Of a DNA stretch of 34,291 nucleotides, positions 15,028 through 23,277 are shown piece by piece; the stretch's first letter is position 1; each line of letters starts with the position of its first letter. The DNA is from Coriobacteriia bacterium (GTDB lineage: Bacteria > Actinomycetota > Coriobacteriia > Coriobacteriales > UBA8131): the NCBI GenBank assembly GCA_009783245.1, contig WRHL01000013.1, positions 1 through 34,291 of the forward strand, given 5' to 3'. A model generated the notes under the pieces. The model searched no databases. It had not been told where the DNA came from and saw only the letters and a program-made list of their open reading frames with translations. A program made the translations under genes and the position numbers.

Positions 15028-16701
15028 CTATTCAACCGACGCAAGCTTGACAGCGCTTTGAGCGGAAAGGCGACCGAAGCAGGTGACGTCGCACATGGAG
15101 TCGCCGCCGTTGTTGCGGAAACGGCCGTGGACATTACCGGTTACCTCACCAGCTGCGAACAAACGGGGAATCGGTTGACCAAAGAGGTCGACAACCTGGG
15201 AATTGGTATCTATCCGCAGACCGCCTGGAGTGGTGCGGCAGTAATAGGTGGCCTCGAACACGTAGAAGGGCGGGGTCTCGATCTTGTGCCTGAGATAGCC
15301 GGCTGGCTTGCCGAACTGGGTATCCACCTTGGCATCGACAATGTCATTGTAGGCGTCGATGGTCTCCTTGAGAGTAGCCGCGTTGCAGCCGATAGCGGTT
15401 GCCAGCTCTTCAATGGTATTACAGACAAACCCGTAGGTGCTCTTGAAGGTTGCCAGGTTCTCCTCGGTCCTGTTCGAGGCAACGGATCCGCTGTCACCAA
15501 GCCTGAACCAGGACTTCATCTTGTTGACATGCAGGGTCATGAGCTCTGCATCCATGTACTGCTCGTCACTTGACTTCTCGGTCCAGAAGCGCTTGCCGTC
15601 CTTGTTGACATCAATGTAAAACGCCGCGCCACCAAAGGGGTTGGAGTTGTTGTTGCCGCTCATGGACGGCTCTTTCACGCTGCCGCCAAAGTCTATCTGG
15701 ATGCAGTGCATGTTGACGGTCTGCGCTCCGATGAGCTGGGCGGCGATGAGCATGTCGCCAGTAGCGCCCTGGCCACCGCTGCTCTGTGTGGAGGGATCGA
15801 TGCGCGGGTCATGCAGGTGGATCATGTCTGGGTTGGCATGGAAGCCGCCTGCGGTGAGGATCACGGCACGCTTGGCACGATAGGTAGTGCCGTCCTTGAG
15901 CTTGACGCCTTGTACGTCGCCGCTGAACTGGCTCTCGCGGATGATGGTCTCAACGGGGGAGTTGAGGATGATCTCAGCGTTTGGATTCGCCTCGACGTGA
16001 TCGAGCCAACAGGCAACATTGGCGCCGCCGCCGCTTGCTTCCTTGTACCGAGAGCCGATGTTATAGCGGATCTTGCGGTTGATCATGGAGGACATGCCCT
16101 CATCGTTATAGACCGTGAGATACTGCGAGGACTGCATGATCGCTGATTTTCTCCAGTCAGAGGGCTCCTGGACAGGGCTCTCATAGGGACGCGAGCCGTT
16201 CCACTTGATTCCCAGCGACTGCTGCCAATTGAAGTTGTCCAGCGAGTTGAAGGTGAACAGCTTGGCGATCTCGGGATGACCATACCAGCAACCGGCCTTC
16301 AGCTTGTCTTCCCAATACATCTCAAAGGTGTCGTCCTTGTAGATGTCATTGCCGCTCTCCTCGGCAAAGGCCTTGAGGTTGTCGGTTCCCATGGCGCCGA
16401 TATTGCCACCGCTGAGGATGGAGCTTCCACCGTGGGTCGCCATCTTCTCGAGAAGCGCGATGGTCGCATTTGGATCATCCTGCGCTATCTGGATGGCTGC
16501 GATCAGGCCAGCGCCACCAGCGCCGACAATGACAAAGTCATACTCTTCATCCCATGCGCTGGCTTTCTTATCGTCGCCCCCTCCTGCTGGCGGTGTAGTC
16601 TGTGCCGGAGTATTGTTTGTGCAGGCAGCCAGTCCTGACAATGCTGCCGCGCCACCAAAAATGGCGGCGCCCTTCAATAGATCCCTTCTGTCGATACTCA
16701 T
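15028..16701 (-). CDS. Tat-exported FAD-dependent oxidoreductase, fumarate-reductase-like flavoprotein
   Basis: The 557-residue protein begins with a twin-arginine signal (DRRDLLKG, residues 4-11) followed by a lipobox LAAC (24-27), so it is probably exported folded and lipid-anchored. The FAD-binding VGAGGAG lies at 59-65 with an acidic strand-2 end (LLEK). The C-terminal GEVTGNVHGRFRNNGGDS is the second FAD/substrate region of the FccA/urocanate-reductase-like family. There is no haem-binding CxxCH, so electrons must come from a separate cytochrome, not encoded here. Such paralogues reduce fumarate-like or other unsaturated substrates during anaerobic respiration; the actual substrate is unknown. 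AGGAGG precedes the ATG by about six bases. It is divergent from the luxR-like regulator, which probably controls it. Confidence 0.9.
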   Translation of the reverse strand: MSIDRRDLLKGAAIFGGAAALSGLAACTNNTPAQTTPPAGGGDDKKASAWDEEYDFVIVGAGGAGLIAAIQIAQDDPNATIALLEKMATHGGSSILSGGNIGAMGTDNLKAFAEESGNDIYKDDTFEMYWEDKLKAGCWYGHPEIAKLFTFNSLDNFNWQQSLGIKWNGSRPYESPVQEPSDWRKSAIMQSSQYLTVYNDEGMSSMINRKIRYNIGSRYKEASGGGANVACWLDHVEANPNAEIILNSPVETIIRESQFSGDVQGVKLKDGTTYRAKRAVILTAGGFHANPDMIHLHDPRIDPSTQSSGGQGATGDMLIAAQLIGAQTVNMHCIQIDFGGSVKEPSMSGNNNSNPFGGAAFYIDVNKDGKRFWTEKSSDEQYMDAELMTLHVNKMKSWFRLGDSGSVASNRTEENLATFKSTYGFVCNTIEELATAIGCNAATLKETIDAYNDIVDAKVDTQFGKPAGYLRHKIETPPFYVFEATYYCRTTPGGLRIDTNSQVVDLFGQPIPRLFAAGEVTGNVHGRFRNNGGDSMCDVTCFGRLSAQSAVKLASVE

Positions 16702-17118
16702 TCTTTTCCTCCTCTTGTGTTGGACGCGACGTGTCGGACGTTTCGCCCAAATTTACAATGTCAGTATTGTGACATCCCCTACAATGCCCTGAAAGCCACA
16801 TTGCGGGTAATGCCTTTACCCTTTTTGGGTACATTCTTGGTTTTCCCGGTCTTTATCATCACTTACTTATCAGGAAGTCTCAGGGATACTTGTCGGGAGG
16901 TCTCAGGAATAGAAGATGCCTGGTGAAAAAAGGTGCTGTTTTTGGTACCATAGCAAATTGACAAAAAGCACCCCAAATAACAGCGTTGACCTCCTGAGAA
17001 AATCGCGTTAGCCCCCCATTAACCGCGTTAGCTTCATGAGACAACCGCGTTAGCCCCCAACAACCGTGTTGACCCCCCAACAACCGCGTTGTTCACTTAT
17101 CGAAAAGAAGGGTAGTCC
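16702..17118. promoter_or_regulatory. Divergent control region between flavoprotein and luxR-like genes
   Basis: This 417-bp gap has no gene. On the flavoprotein side are two inverted repeats, ACAAT-N6-ATTGT (16755-16770) and GGGTAA-N5-TTACCC (16805-16821). On the luxR side an isolated TTGACA lies at 16958 without a good -10, followed by a six-copy motif array to 17093. The arrangement suggests control by one or more dedicated regulators. Confidence 0.6.
16979..17093 (+). repeat. Six-copy AACCGCGTT motif array upstream of the luxR-like gene
   Basis: Copies of AACCGCGTTAGC (with variants) start at 16979, 17001, 17021, 17043, 17062 and 17082. Spacings are 19-22 bp, near two DNA turns, so all face one side of the helix. 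Spacers alternate, giving a 42-bp higher-order unit. The array ends 25 bp before the ATG of the regulator. It could be an array of operator sites, possibly for the LuxR-type protein itself. Confidence 0.85.
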
Positions 17119-18600
17119 ATGACCAGGGACCTAGTCCGCACGCTGCCCATACGCAATGCCTGGCCGCTTGGATTCGCGTTACAGACCCTATGGACCCCCC
17201 TGATTGTGCGCCAGAACTTTGTGGATCACGGTGGCGTGGACATCCATCTGGTGTTCTACAGCAGCTTTGGCGTGTTCTCCCTTATAGTTGCCCTGATATT
17301 CCTGTTACGGGGAATAAGCGCTTGGCGGGTGCCGTACCTCGGCATCTGTATTCTCAGCATTCTCTGCAGGCTGTTTGCCTCCCTTGCCCTCACCCTTGAT
17401 GTTTTCGCCGGGTCTGAGTCTGTGGCCTTGCTGGGCGCCATTGTAGGAGCCGTTGGCGGAGCTGCAAGCATGCTTGCCTGGGGTAGCTTCTTCAAGGACC
17501 TCAAACTGGAGCAGAGCATGGCATATGTCCTGCTCTCTTATGTACTCAACTTCTTCCTGCAACCCTTGTGCTATATGGCCTTCCCTACTGCCTCGGTGCC
17601 AGTCATGGCGCTGCTTGCCTTTGGCGGGCCATTCTGCCTGCTCATGGCGCATCTGAGCAGACAGAAGGAGCTGGCCTCTGTCAATGATGAGGCAAAGGAT
17701 GGAGTGGCCTCAGAGGGCTTGTCGCTGAGAAACCTGACAGCGGCTCTACCTGCTACAGACTCCGAACCCCGCAGGCATTCACCCTTCCTGGGACTGCTGG
17801 TGGCGTTTGCGATCTACAGTCTGGCGCTCACGTTGAGAAGCCCCGTGCGCTTCCTCTCGGGCAGCATAGCCATCGTGATTTTGTACTATGCGGCAATGGC
17901 CATCACACTGCTCCTCTTCTGGAGCATGTTCGTCCGCCGCTCCTTCCCCTCTTTCAGGCACATGATGCAGCTGTTGCTGGTGGCTTTTGCCATAGGCTTC
18001 TTCCTGCAACCTTTTGCCCCACAGGCCATCGCCGACGTCCCACCCGCATTGCTCATGGTCGCAACCGCCCTGATCTACATGCTTGTCTGGATGGCCGTTA
18101 TCGACATCGCTGTTGTGGCGAAAAGCCACCCCTTTGCCATAGTGGGGATCTGGGGCGCCTGCTATGGCTGCCCGCGCCTGCTCTACTATGCGATCTCAGC
18201 CTATGTGCCCCTGAAAGGTGACACTGCTGAATCTGCCCTGTTTACAGCCTTGCTTGCCCTCTTCTTCCTCTTTGTTGTGTTCTTCCTGGTCAGCCGGCAC
18301 CCCTCCGTATCGCATCTCTTCTCTGCATTGAATGAGACGCAGCCCAATGAGAGCGCTCCCCTGGTACCGCTGGCTGAATGGCAGAGGATCGCGCAGGACA
18401 ACGGCCTTTCCGAGCGGGAGTGTGAGGTCTTCTACCTTGCTTGCGACGGACACTCAAGGCGCTACATCGCTGAACACCTGTTCATTTCCGAGAACACGGT
18501 GAAGGCCCACCTGAAGAGGATCTACGCGAAGATAGGCATCCACTCTAAATACGACCTGGAAAGGGTGCTACATCCTGAAGCCCCCTCTGAGCAGGACTGA
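17119..18600 (+). CDS. Membrane-bound LuxR-family transcriptional regulator
   Basis: The 493-residue protein has an N-terminal block of about twelve hydrophobic helices (residues 10-400, broken by a hydrophilic loop around 190-220) and a C-terminal LuxR/GerE helix-turn-helix with LSERECEVFYLACDGHS, then ISENTVKAHLKRIYAKI. The membrane part resembles a transporter-like sensor. Such multi-helix LuxR proteins are abundant in Eggerthellaceae and often lie beside Tat-exported respiratory flavoproteins, as here. It probably senses a compound at the membrane and controls the divergent flavoprotein gene; the ligand is unknown. GAAGGG lies six bases before the ATG. Confidence 0.9.
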   Translation: MTRDLVRTLPIRNAWPLGFALQTLWTPLIVRQNFVDHGGVDIHLVFYSSFGVFSLIVALIFLLRGISAWRVPYLGICILSILCRLFASLALTLDVFAGSESVALLGAIVGAVGGAASMLAWGSFFKDLKLEQSMAYVLLSYVLNFFLQPLCYMAFPTASVPVMALLAFGGPFCLLMAHLSRQKELASVNDEAKDGVASEGLSLRNLTAALPATDSEPRRHSPFLGLLVAFAIYSLALTLRSPVRFLSGSIAIVILYYAAMAITLLLFWSMFVRRSFPSFRHMMQLLLVAFAIGFFLQPFAPQAIADVPPALLMVATALIYMLVWMAVIDIAVVAKSHPFAIVGIWGACYGCPRLLYYAISAYVPLKGDTAESALFTALLALFFLFVVFFLVSRHPSVSHLFSALNETQPNESAPLVPLAEWQRIAQDNGLSERECEVFYLACDGHSRRYIAEHLFISENTVKAHLKRIYAKIGIHSKYDLERVLHPEAPSEQD

Positions 18601-18607
18601 CACAATC

Positions 18608-18640
18608 ATGACAAAACGGACCGTCCCCTTTGTCATATGA
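18608..18640 (+). CDS. Ten-codon repeat-encoded leader ORF overlapping the lipoprotein start
   Basis: The first of two abutting family A repeats contains ATG followed by nine sense codons (MTKRTVPFVI) and TGA. That TGA overlaps the ATG of the next gene as ATGA. It starts seven bases after the luxR-like stop. There is only a weak CAGGA upstream. It may be a coupling device that delivers ribosomes to the lipoprotein gene, or simply a by-product of the repeat. Confidence 0.4.
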   Translation: MTKRTVPFVI

Positions 18641-18665
18641 CAAAACGGACCGTCCCCTTTGTCAT
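18608..18665. repeat. Two abutting family A palindromes
   Basis: Two identical 29-bp copies (18608-18636 and 18637-18665) lie end to end with no spacer. They differ from the copies at 3551 by CGGACC in place of the central bases. The second copy supplies the start codon and first codons of the lipoprotein gene. Confidence 0.93.
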
Positions 18666-19398
18666 AATCATTGCCTGTGTCTTTGCATCGGCTCTCATGC
18701 TAGGGACACTCTCTGCCTGTACGAATACTGAGAACCCCTGGGTCAGTAGCAAGGGAACACCGTCGACTCCGCAAGACGAGAATGACAACAGCTCATCACC
18801 TGATACTTCTTTGCCAAATGAGAAAGAGGCCTCATCCCTGGATGATCTTATACGGGAACAGGTTGTCCAGATTGAGGGTCGATACGCGGGGATAGAGGAT
18901 ATCCCAATCGCGTTTGCTACTGATGGCGAAGACACCTGGGCTATAGCGTCTCCCCATAAGGAAGGCCTAGATGGAGACCAGTTCCTCTACATCTTCAAGA
19001 TCGAGGGCACGGCAGAGTCCCCAAAACCCGTATTCGCCTTTCTCGACCTGCCACCAAAAAGCCCTGGTATCTCACTCTCTCTTTGGGAGTACAACGGCAA
19101 ACTCTTGGTTTGTGGAGGAATAAGCGACTGGCATTTCTCTGTCAAGGAAAATCGCCGCATTGACCTCTCCTTGCGTAGTTACCTGATCATCGAAAGCCAG
19201 ACAGAGGCTCTCCGTATTCCTGTGGACCGCACCATTCCCTGCGCGTACATCTGTATCCTTGATTCAAAGCTGGAGGACATCGTCATCTTTAACAAGGAAG
19301 ATGCGGTTCTTTTCAAGCTCTCTGAACACCTGGATGATATCTATTTCACGGATCCTGTGGCTGTGGAATGGCTAGAGCAAAGGTTGGAGCGGCAGTAG
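18637..19398 (+). CDS. Putative lipoprotein whose N-terminus is formed by a palindromic repeat
   Basis: The 253-residue product begins MTKRTVPFVI, entirely from a family A repeat, then a hydrophobic run and the lipobox LSAC, after which CTNTENP starts the mature lipoprotein. A Ser/Asp/Glu-rich linker follows, then a beta-rich domain of about 190 residues that I do not recognise. Without the repeat, no start codon with a good ribosome binding site is seen; the repeat provides the ATG, the positively charged n-region and part of the hydrophobic core. No Shine-Dalgarno precedes the ATG, so translation may be coupled to the short leader ORF or to luxR. It converges on the cysteine desulfurase gene, 17 bases away. 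Confidence 0.75.
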   Translation: MTKRTVPFVIIIACVFASALMLGTLSACTNTENPWVSSKGTPSTPQDENDNSSSPDTSLPNEKEASSLDDLIREQVVQIEGRYAGIEDIPIAFATDGEDTWAIASPHKEGLDGDQFLYIFKIEGTAESPKPVFAFLDLPPKSPGISLSLWEYNGKLLVCGGISDWHFSVKENRRIDLSLRSYLIIESQTEALRIPVDRTIPCAYICILDSKLEDIVIFNKEDAVLFKLSEHLDDIYFTDPVAVEWLEQRLERQ

Positions 19399-19415
19399 GA
19401 AAGCTTGCGCTGTCT

Positions 19416-20669
19416 TCAGGCTTTGAGGATCGATTCCAATGACGATAAGAAGCGGGCGATATCCTCGCTGGTATTCTCCCGTCCCAGCGAGATGCGCAGC
19501 ACGCTGTAAGCCTGGTCGCGGGTGAGGCCCAACGCCAGGAGCACGTGACTGGGCGCCAGCGAGCCGGTGGAGCAAGCCGAGCCGCCGGAGACGGCAAAGC
19601 CGGCATCATCAAGCCGCAGGATGAGCGTCTCCGACTCAAAGCCGTCTACCAGGATGGATAGCATGCCAGGCAGGAGACAGGGGGATGTGACAAAGGGGAC
19701 AAAGGGGACGGTCCCTTTTGTCACATCCGTCCCCCCTGTTATGACAAAGGGGACGGTCCCTTTTGTCACATCCGTCCCTCCTGTCACATTCCCTACCGTC
19801 AGTGAGATGCGGGGATCCAGGGCCAAGAGCTCTGCGGCGAGATGGTCGCGTAGGGCAGTGAGGCGGTGGGCTTCCTGCTCGCGCTCCGCAACAGCAAGCT
19901 CCAGCGCCTTGGCAAAGCCAACGGCGCCGGCCACATCCTGCGTTCCGCTGCGGCGGCCCGCCTCCTGCCCGCCGCCCAGTTGGATGGCGGCAAAGGGCGT
20001 GCCACTCTTGAGGTAGAAGGCTCCCACCCCCTTAGGCCCACCCAGTTTGTGGGCGCTGAAGCTTGCCGCGTCAACGCCCAGCTCTCTGACATCAAGCGAC
20101 AGCTTGCCCAGGGCCTGCACGGCGTCGGTGTGCAGCAACGTGCCATTGGCGTGGGCAATGTGGGAAAGCTCCAAGAGGGGTTGGACGGTGCCTATCTCGT
20201 TCTGAGCTAAGATGATGGAAGCGAGCAGCGTGTCAGGGCGCAATGCCTGGGAGAGGGCCTCAGGGTTGATGAAGCCGTCGCGCGACGGCTTGACCTGCGA
20301 CACTGTGTAGCCGCTGCGTTTGAGGGCCTGCATGGGCTCGAGCACCGCGTGATGCTCAAAGGCCGAGCAGACCAGGTGGTTGCCGCCCTTCTCGCGTCCT
20401 TTGGTTGCACGGATTGCCTGGGTGATGCCCGCGATTGCGGCGTTGTCAGCCTCGGTGCCGCCCGAGGTGAAGACCAGCTCCAGCGGGCTGGCGCCGATGA
20501 GGGCGGCAACGGTCGCGCGGGCTTCATCAAGAGCCTGGCGAGCCTGTTTGCCCTCCTTGTACAGGGTGTTCGCGTTGCCAAAACCCTGGGTGAGCCAGGG
20601 TTGCATGGCCGCAAGCGCCTCTGGGCGCAGCGGCGCGGTCGCGGCATGGTCAAGGTAGACGCGGTTCAA
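19416..20669 (-). CDS. Cysteine desulfurase (NifS/IscS family) with in-frame palindromic insertion
   Basis: This PLP enzyme takes sulfur from cysteine for Fe-S clusters and thio-modified tRNA. Key residues are visible in 417 residues: YLDHAATAPL at the start, His107 in FEHHAV, the Schiff-base Lys208 in SFSAHKLGGPKG, and the persulfide Cys366 in GGSACSTGS. Residues about 297-328 (TDVTKGTVPFVI and a second TDVTKGTVPFV) are foreign to the family and come from two family A repeats at 19682-19780. They lie between ISLTVGN and CLLPGMLSI, a surface loop region before the catalytic loop. The TTG start overlaps the rpe stop (TTGA). The frame is intact, so function is plausible. Confidence 0.93.
   Translation of the reverse strand: MNRVYLDHAATAPLRPEALAAMQPWLTQGFGNANTLYKEGKQARQALDEARATVAALIGASPLELVFTSGGTEADNAAIAGITQAIRATKGREKGGNHLVCSAFEHHAVLEPMQALKRSGYTVSQVKPSRDGFINPEALSQALRPDTLLASIILAQNEIGTVQPLLELSHIAHANGTLLHTDAVQALGKLSLDVRELGVDAASFSAHKLGGPKGVGAFYLKSGTPFAAIQLGGGQEAGRRSGTQDVAGAVGFAKALELAVAEREQEAHRLTALRDHLAAELLALDPRISLTVGNVTGGTDVTKGTVPFVITGGTDVTKGTVPFVPFVTSPCLLPGMLSILVDGFESETLILRLDDAGFAVSGGSACSTGSLAPSHVLLALGLTRDQAYSVLRISLGRENTSEDIARFLSSLESILKA
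19682..19780. repeat. Two family A palindromes inside the cysteine desulfurase gene
   Basis: One copy at about 19686-19724 is extended by a duplicated GGGGACAAA; the second is 19741-19769. Both are flanked by CATCCGTCCC. On the coding strand each reads as T-K-G-T-V-P-F-V. The extra half-unit and flanks bring the total to a multiple of three. Confidence 0.93.
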
Positions 20670-21400
20670 TGCTTTAGTACCGCATCGCGGATCTGTTGGA
20701 GGGCGACAAGCGGGTCAGGGGCGCCAAAGACGGCGTTGCCGGCGACCAGTACGTCGGCTCCTTGTGTTGTCACCAGGGGAGCGGTCTGCACGTTGATGCC
20801 GCCGTCGACTTCTATCAGGGGGTCTGCGCCTGCTTGCCGCGCCAGAGCCACCACCTGGGCGACCTTGTCAACCGCTGCCATGATGAAGCTCTGCCCGCCA
20901 AAGCCGGGGTGCACGCTCATTACCACTACCATGTCGACCAGGCTGATGAAAGGCTCAAGCACCGCAACCGGCGTGTCAGGGTTCAAGGCGATGCCGGCCA
21001 GGCTACCGCCGTCATGGATGCGGTCGATGAGCCTGATGAGAGGCTGCGGGTCTTCAATGTGATCGATCGAGGGCGAGGAGCCGGCGGTTGCGGCGCCCCG
21101 GGCCGGGCCGTTAGCGTTCTCGATGTGGAGGGTCAGCAGCTCTGCGCCGGTAGAGAGAAAGGAGTCCAGCTGCTCGGCAGGGTTGGAGATCATCAGGTGC
21201 ACGTCCAGCGCGGTGGTGGTGATCTTGTGCAGCGCCTTGATGACCGGGGGGCCAATGGTCAGGTTGGGGACAAAATGACCGTCCATGACATCGATATGGA
21301 GCCACTCGGGTGCGCCCTGCTCTATCATGCGCACGTCGCGCTCGAAGTTCATGAAGTCTGCAGAGAGGAAGGACGGAGCGATCTGGACTTTGCTGAACAT
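20666..21400 (-). CDS. rpe: Ribulose-phosphate 3-epimerase
   Basis: Rpe interconverts ribulose-5-phosphate and xylulose-5-phosphate in the pentose phosphate pathway. The TIM-barrel signatures are present: IAPSFLSADF, HIDVMDGHFVPNLTIGP, DVHLM, VHPGFGGQSF and EVDGGI. At 244 residues it is about 20 longer than usual. The excess lies between the LLTLHIE strand and the LIRLIDRI helix, a Gly/Ala/Ser-rich stretch (NGPARGAATAGSS and following). Unlike the other insertions in the window this one shows no palindromic repeat. The gene overlaps the downstream cysteine desulfurase by four bases. Confidence 0.95.
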   Translation of the reverse strand: MFSKVQIAPSFLSADFMNFERDVRMIEQGAPEWLHIDVMDGHFVPNLTIGPPVIKALHKITTTALDVHLMISNPAEQLDSFLSTGAELLTLHIENANGPARGAATAGSSPSIDHIEDPQPLIRLIDRIHDGGSLAGIALNPDTPVAVLEPFISLVDMVVVMSVHPGFGGQSFIMAAVDKVAQVVALARQAGADPLIEVDGGINVQTAPLVTTQGADVLVAGNAVFGAPDPLVALQQIRDAVLKH

Positions 21401-21464
21401 GGTGGTTAACCCCCTTGCCTTACACCTTGAGTACCAACTATTTACGCAAAGCGAACTGCGGATT

Positions 21465-21555
21465 TATACGCTGTGACAACGCCACAAATCCCCAGCAGCT
21501 GCCATAGATTGCCACGCTGCGCCGCCTTTGGCGGCTCCGCTCGCAATGACGGGAG
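21465..21555. repeat. Family C repeat (short copy)
   Basis: It shares CGCTGTGACAACGCCACAAAT, CCCCAGCAGCTGCCATAGAT, TTGCCACGCTGCG and the end CTCGCAATGACGGGAG with the longer copies at 613 and 27811. It fills most of the 195-bp gap between gpsA and rpe. Confidence 0.8.
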
Positions 21556-21595
21556 TTCCATGAAGGCTGCACCTCCACTCGCAATGCGGGGCGAA

Positions 21596-22588
21596 TCAGT
21601 AGAACTCAGGTTTGAAGGAGCGCTCTATCAGGGAGTTGAGAGCATCCTCGATACCCATGTGCTCCCAGATGATGCTGCGGACAACCTCGCATATGGGCAT
21701 ATCCACGCCGTGCTTTTCTGCCAGGTCGCAGACCGCCTTTGCGGCTACGGCTCCTTCAACCACCATGTGGGTGCGCTCCTGATAGTCCTCCACTGTCTTG
21801 CCTGCGGCAAGCTCAGCGCCAAAACTGCGATTGCGCGAATGCTGCGAGGTGCAGGTGACAATCAGGTCGCCCATGCCGGCAAGGCCCATGCAGGTGAGCG
21901 GCGCCCCGCCCAGCTGGATGACCAGGCGGCTGATCTCGGCCAGCCCGCGCGTCATGAGCATGGCTGCCGTGTTGTCACCAAAGCCCAGGCCCGATGCCAG
22001 GCCGCAGGCTATGGCGATGATGTTCTTGGCGGCTCCGCAGAGCTGTACGCCTGCGGTATCCACTGAGGTGTAGACCCGGAAATTCGCGGTTGCGAACAGC
22101 TCCTGGAAGAACTCCGCGGTGGCATACGCGCGCGAGGCGATGACCGTGGCAGAAAGCGTACCCTTGGAGATCTCCTCCGCGTGGTTGGGGCCAGAAAGCA
22201 CCGCCAGCCGTTCACAGTTTCCAAGTTTCTCGGCCAACACGTCCAGTAGCAACGCGCCACTGCCCTCGATGCCCTTGGACAGCAGCACAAGGGGCGTCTC
22301 GCTGCCCAGATAGGGCGCGACCTTATCGGCCATCTCTGGAACTGCGACAGAAGGCGTGACAAAGACCACCGCCTCTGTACCCTCCAAAACCGTGGCAAGG
22401 TCGGTGCTGCAGGAGACTAAAGGATCGAGCTCGATGTCCGTGAGGAATAAGGGGTTGTGATGCGTGGTGTTGATGCCCTCGGCTATCTCGCTCTCGCGCG
22501 CCCAGAGGCGCACCTCATAGCCTTTGTTGCTCAGCAGCCAGGAAATCGCGGTGCCCCAGGAGCCGCCGCCGATAACAGAGATCCTCAT
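21596..22588 (-). CDS. gpsA: NAD(P)-dependent glycerol-3-phosphate dehydrogenase
   Basis: GpsA reduces dihydroxyacetone phosphate to sn-glycerol-3-phosphate, the backbone for phospholipids. The nucleotide-binding VIGGGSWGTAISWLL is at the N-terminus, LSGPNHAEE in the middle, and the catalytic lysine region CGAAKNIIAIACGLASGLG is followed by AMLMTRGLAEI. The length of 330 is normal. Its ATG overlaps the plsY stop by four bases, linking synthesis of glycerol-3-phosphate with its first acylation. It is the last gene of the ispH-DUF512-der-plsY-gpsA run. Confidence 0.97.
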   Translation of the reverse strand: MRISVIGGGSWGTAISWLLSNKGYEVRLWARESEIAEGINTTHHNPLFLTDIELDPLVSCSTDLATVLEGTEAVVFVTPSVAVPEMADKVAPYLGSETPLVLLSKGIEGSGALLLDVLAEKLGNCERLAVLSGPNHAEEISKGTLSATVIASRAYATAEFFQELFATANFRVYTSVDTAGVQLCGAAKNIIAIACGLASGLGFGDNTAAMLMTRGLAEISRLVIQLGGAPLTCMGLAGMGDLIVTCTSQHSRNRSFGAELAAGKTVEDYQERTHMVVEGAVAAKAVCDLAEKHGVDMPICEVVRSIIWEHMGIEDALNSLIERSFKPEFY

Positions 22589-23271
22589 GTGATGCTCCCC
22601 TCTTCTTTCCGTTTTCCAACGCGGGGCTCAGTGCCCTGCATCAGCCGTTTTATGTTAGCACGATGCGACCAGATGAGAAAAGTACAGGCGACCACTGTGG
22701 TGACGATTGCCCCGTAATTACCCCAGAACACCCAGACTGCACAGAGCGCACAAGCAAACGCAGCCACCAGCGAGCTGACAGAGACATAGCGGGTGACCAA
22801 CACGCCAAGCGCGAACAATGCCAGCAGGCAGAGGGAGGGCAGCCATCCCAGGGTCATGAACGCGCAGCCAACGGCGGTTGCGATTCCCTTGCCACCTTTG
22901 AAGCCCAGCCAGGGCGAGAAGACATGCCCCAGGACGCAGCCGAAGAACGCTGCGGACAGCATGCTCTGGGCTCCCGCAGAGGAGATCTGGGGATGAAAGA
23001 ACACCAGCGTGGAGGGGTCGGCTGCGACGAATTGCTGATAGAGCAGGGCCGCGATCACCCCGGAGAGCAACCCCTTGCCAGCATCGAGGAGAAACACGGT
23101 TATCCCCCCCACCTTACCCAGGATCCGCAGGGCGTTGGTGGTGCCTATGTTGCCCGAGCCGTGCTCGCGGATGTCGGTCTTATAGACCTGCTTGGAGATG
23201 ATGAGGCCCGAGGGTATGGAACCCAGCAGAAATGCGATGAGAACGGTCAGCACAATGGCAAAGACGCGCAT
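22585..23271 (-). CDS. plsY: Glycerol-3-phosphate acyltransferase PlsY
   Basis: PlsY transfers an acyl group from acyl-phosphate to glycerol-3-phosphate in the membrane, the first step of phospholipid synthesis. The three family motifs are present: GSGNIGTTNALR, a FLLDAGKG region, and GHVFSPWLGFKGGKGIAT. About five to six transmembrane helices are visible. The product of 228 residues is slightly longer than typical because of a loop around residues 85-100. The start lies six bases after the der stop. Confidence 0.96.
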   Translation of the reverse strand: MRVFAIVLTVLIAFLLGSIPSGLIISKQVYKTDIREHGSGNIGTTNALRILGKVGGITVFLLDAGKGLLSGVIAALLYQQFVAADPSTLVFFHPQISSAGAQSMLSAAFFGCVLGHVFSPWLGFKGGKGIATAVGCAFMTLGWLPSLCLLALFALGVLVTRYVSVSSLVAAFACALCAVWVFWGNYGAIVTTVVACTFLIWSHRANIKRLMQGTEPRVGKRKEEGSIT

Positions 23272-23277
23272 GGCCCG

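Noticed and set aside
16958-16986. TTGACA as a complete promoter for the luxR-like gene
   Set aside because: No acceptable -10 lies 16-18 bases downstream, so only the -35-like hexamer can be noted.
16880-17083. Minus-strand frame with repeating GLTR-S-E-NAV segments
   Set aside because: It is a reading of the six-copy AACCGCGTT array; the array's helical spacing fits binding sites better than a protein.
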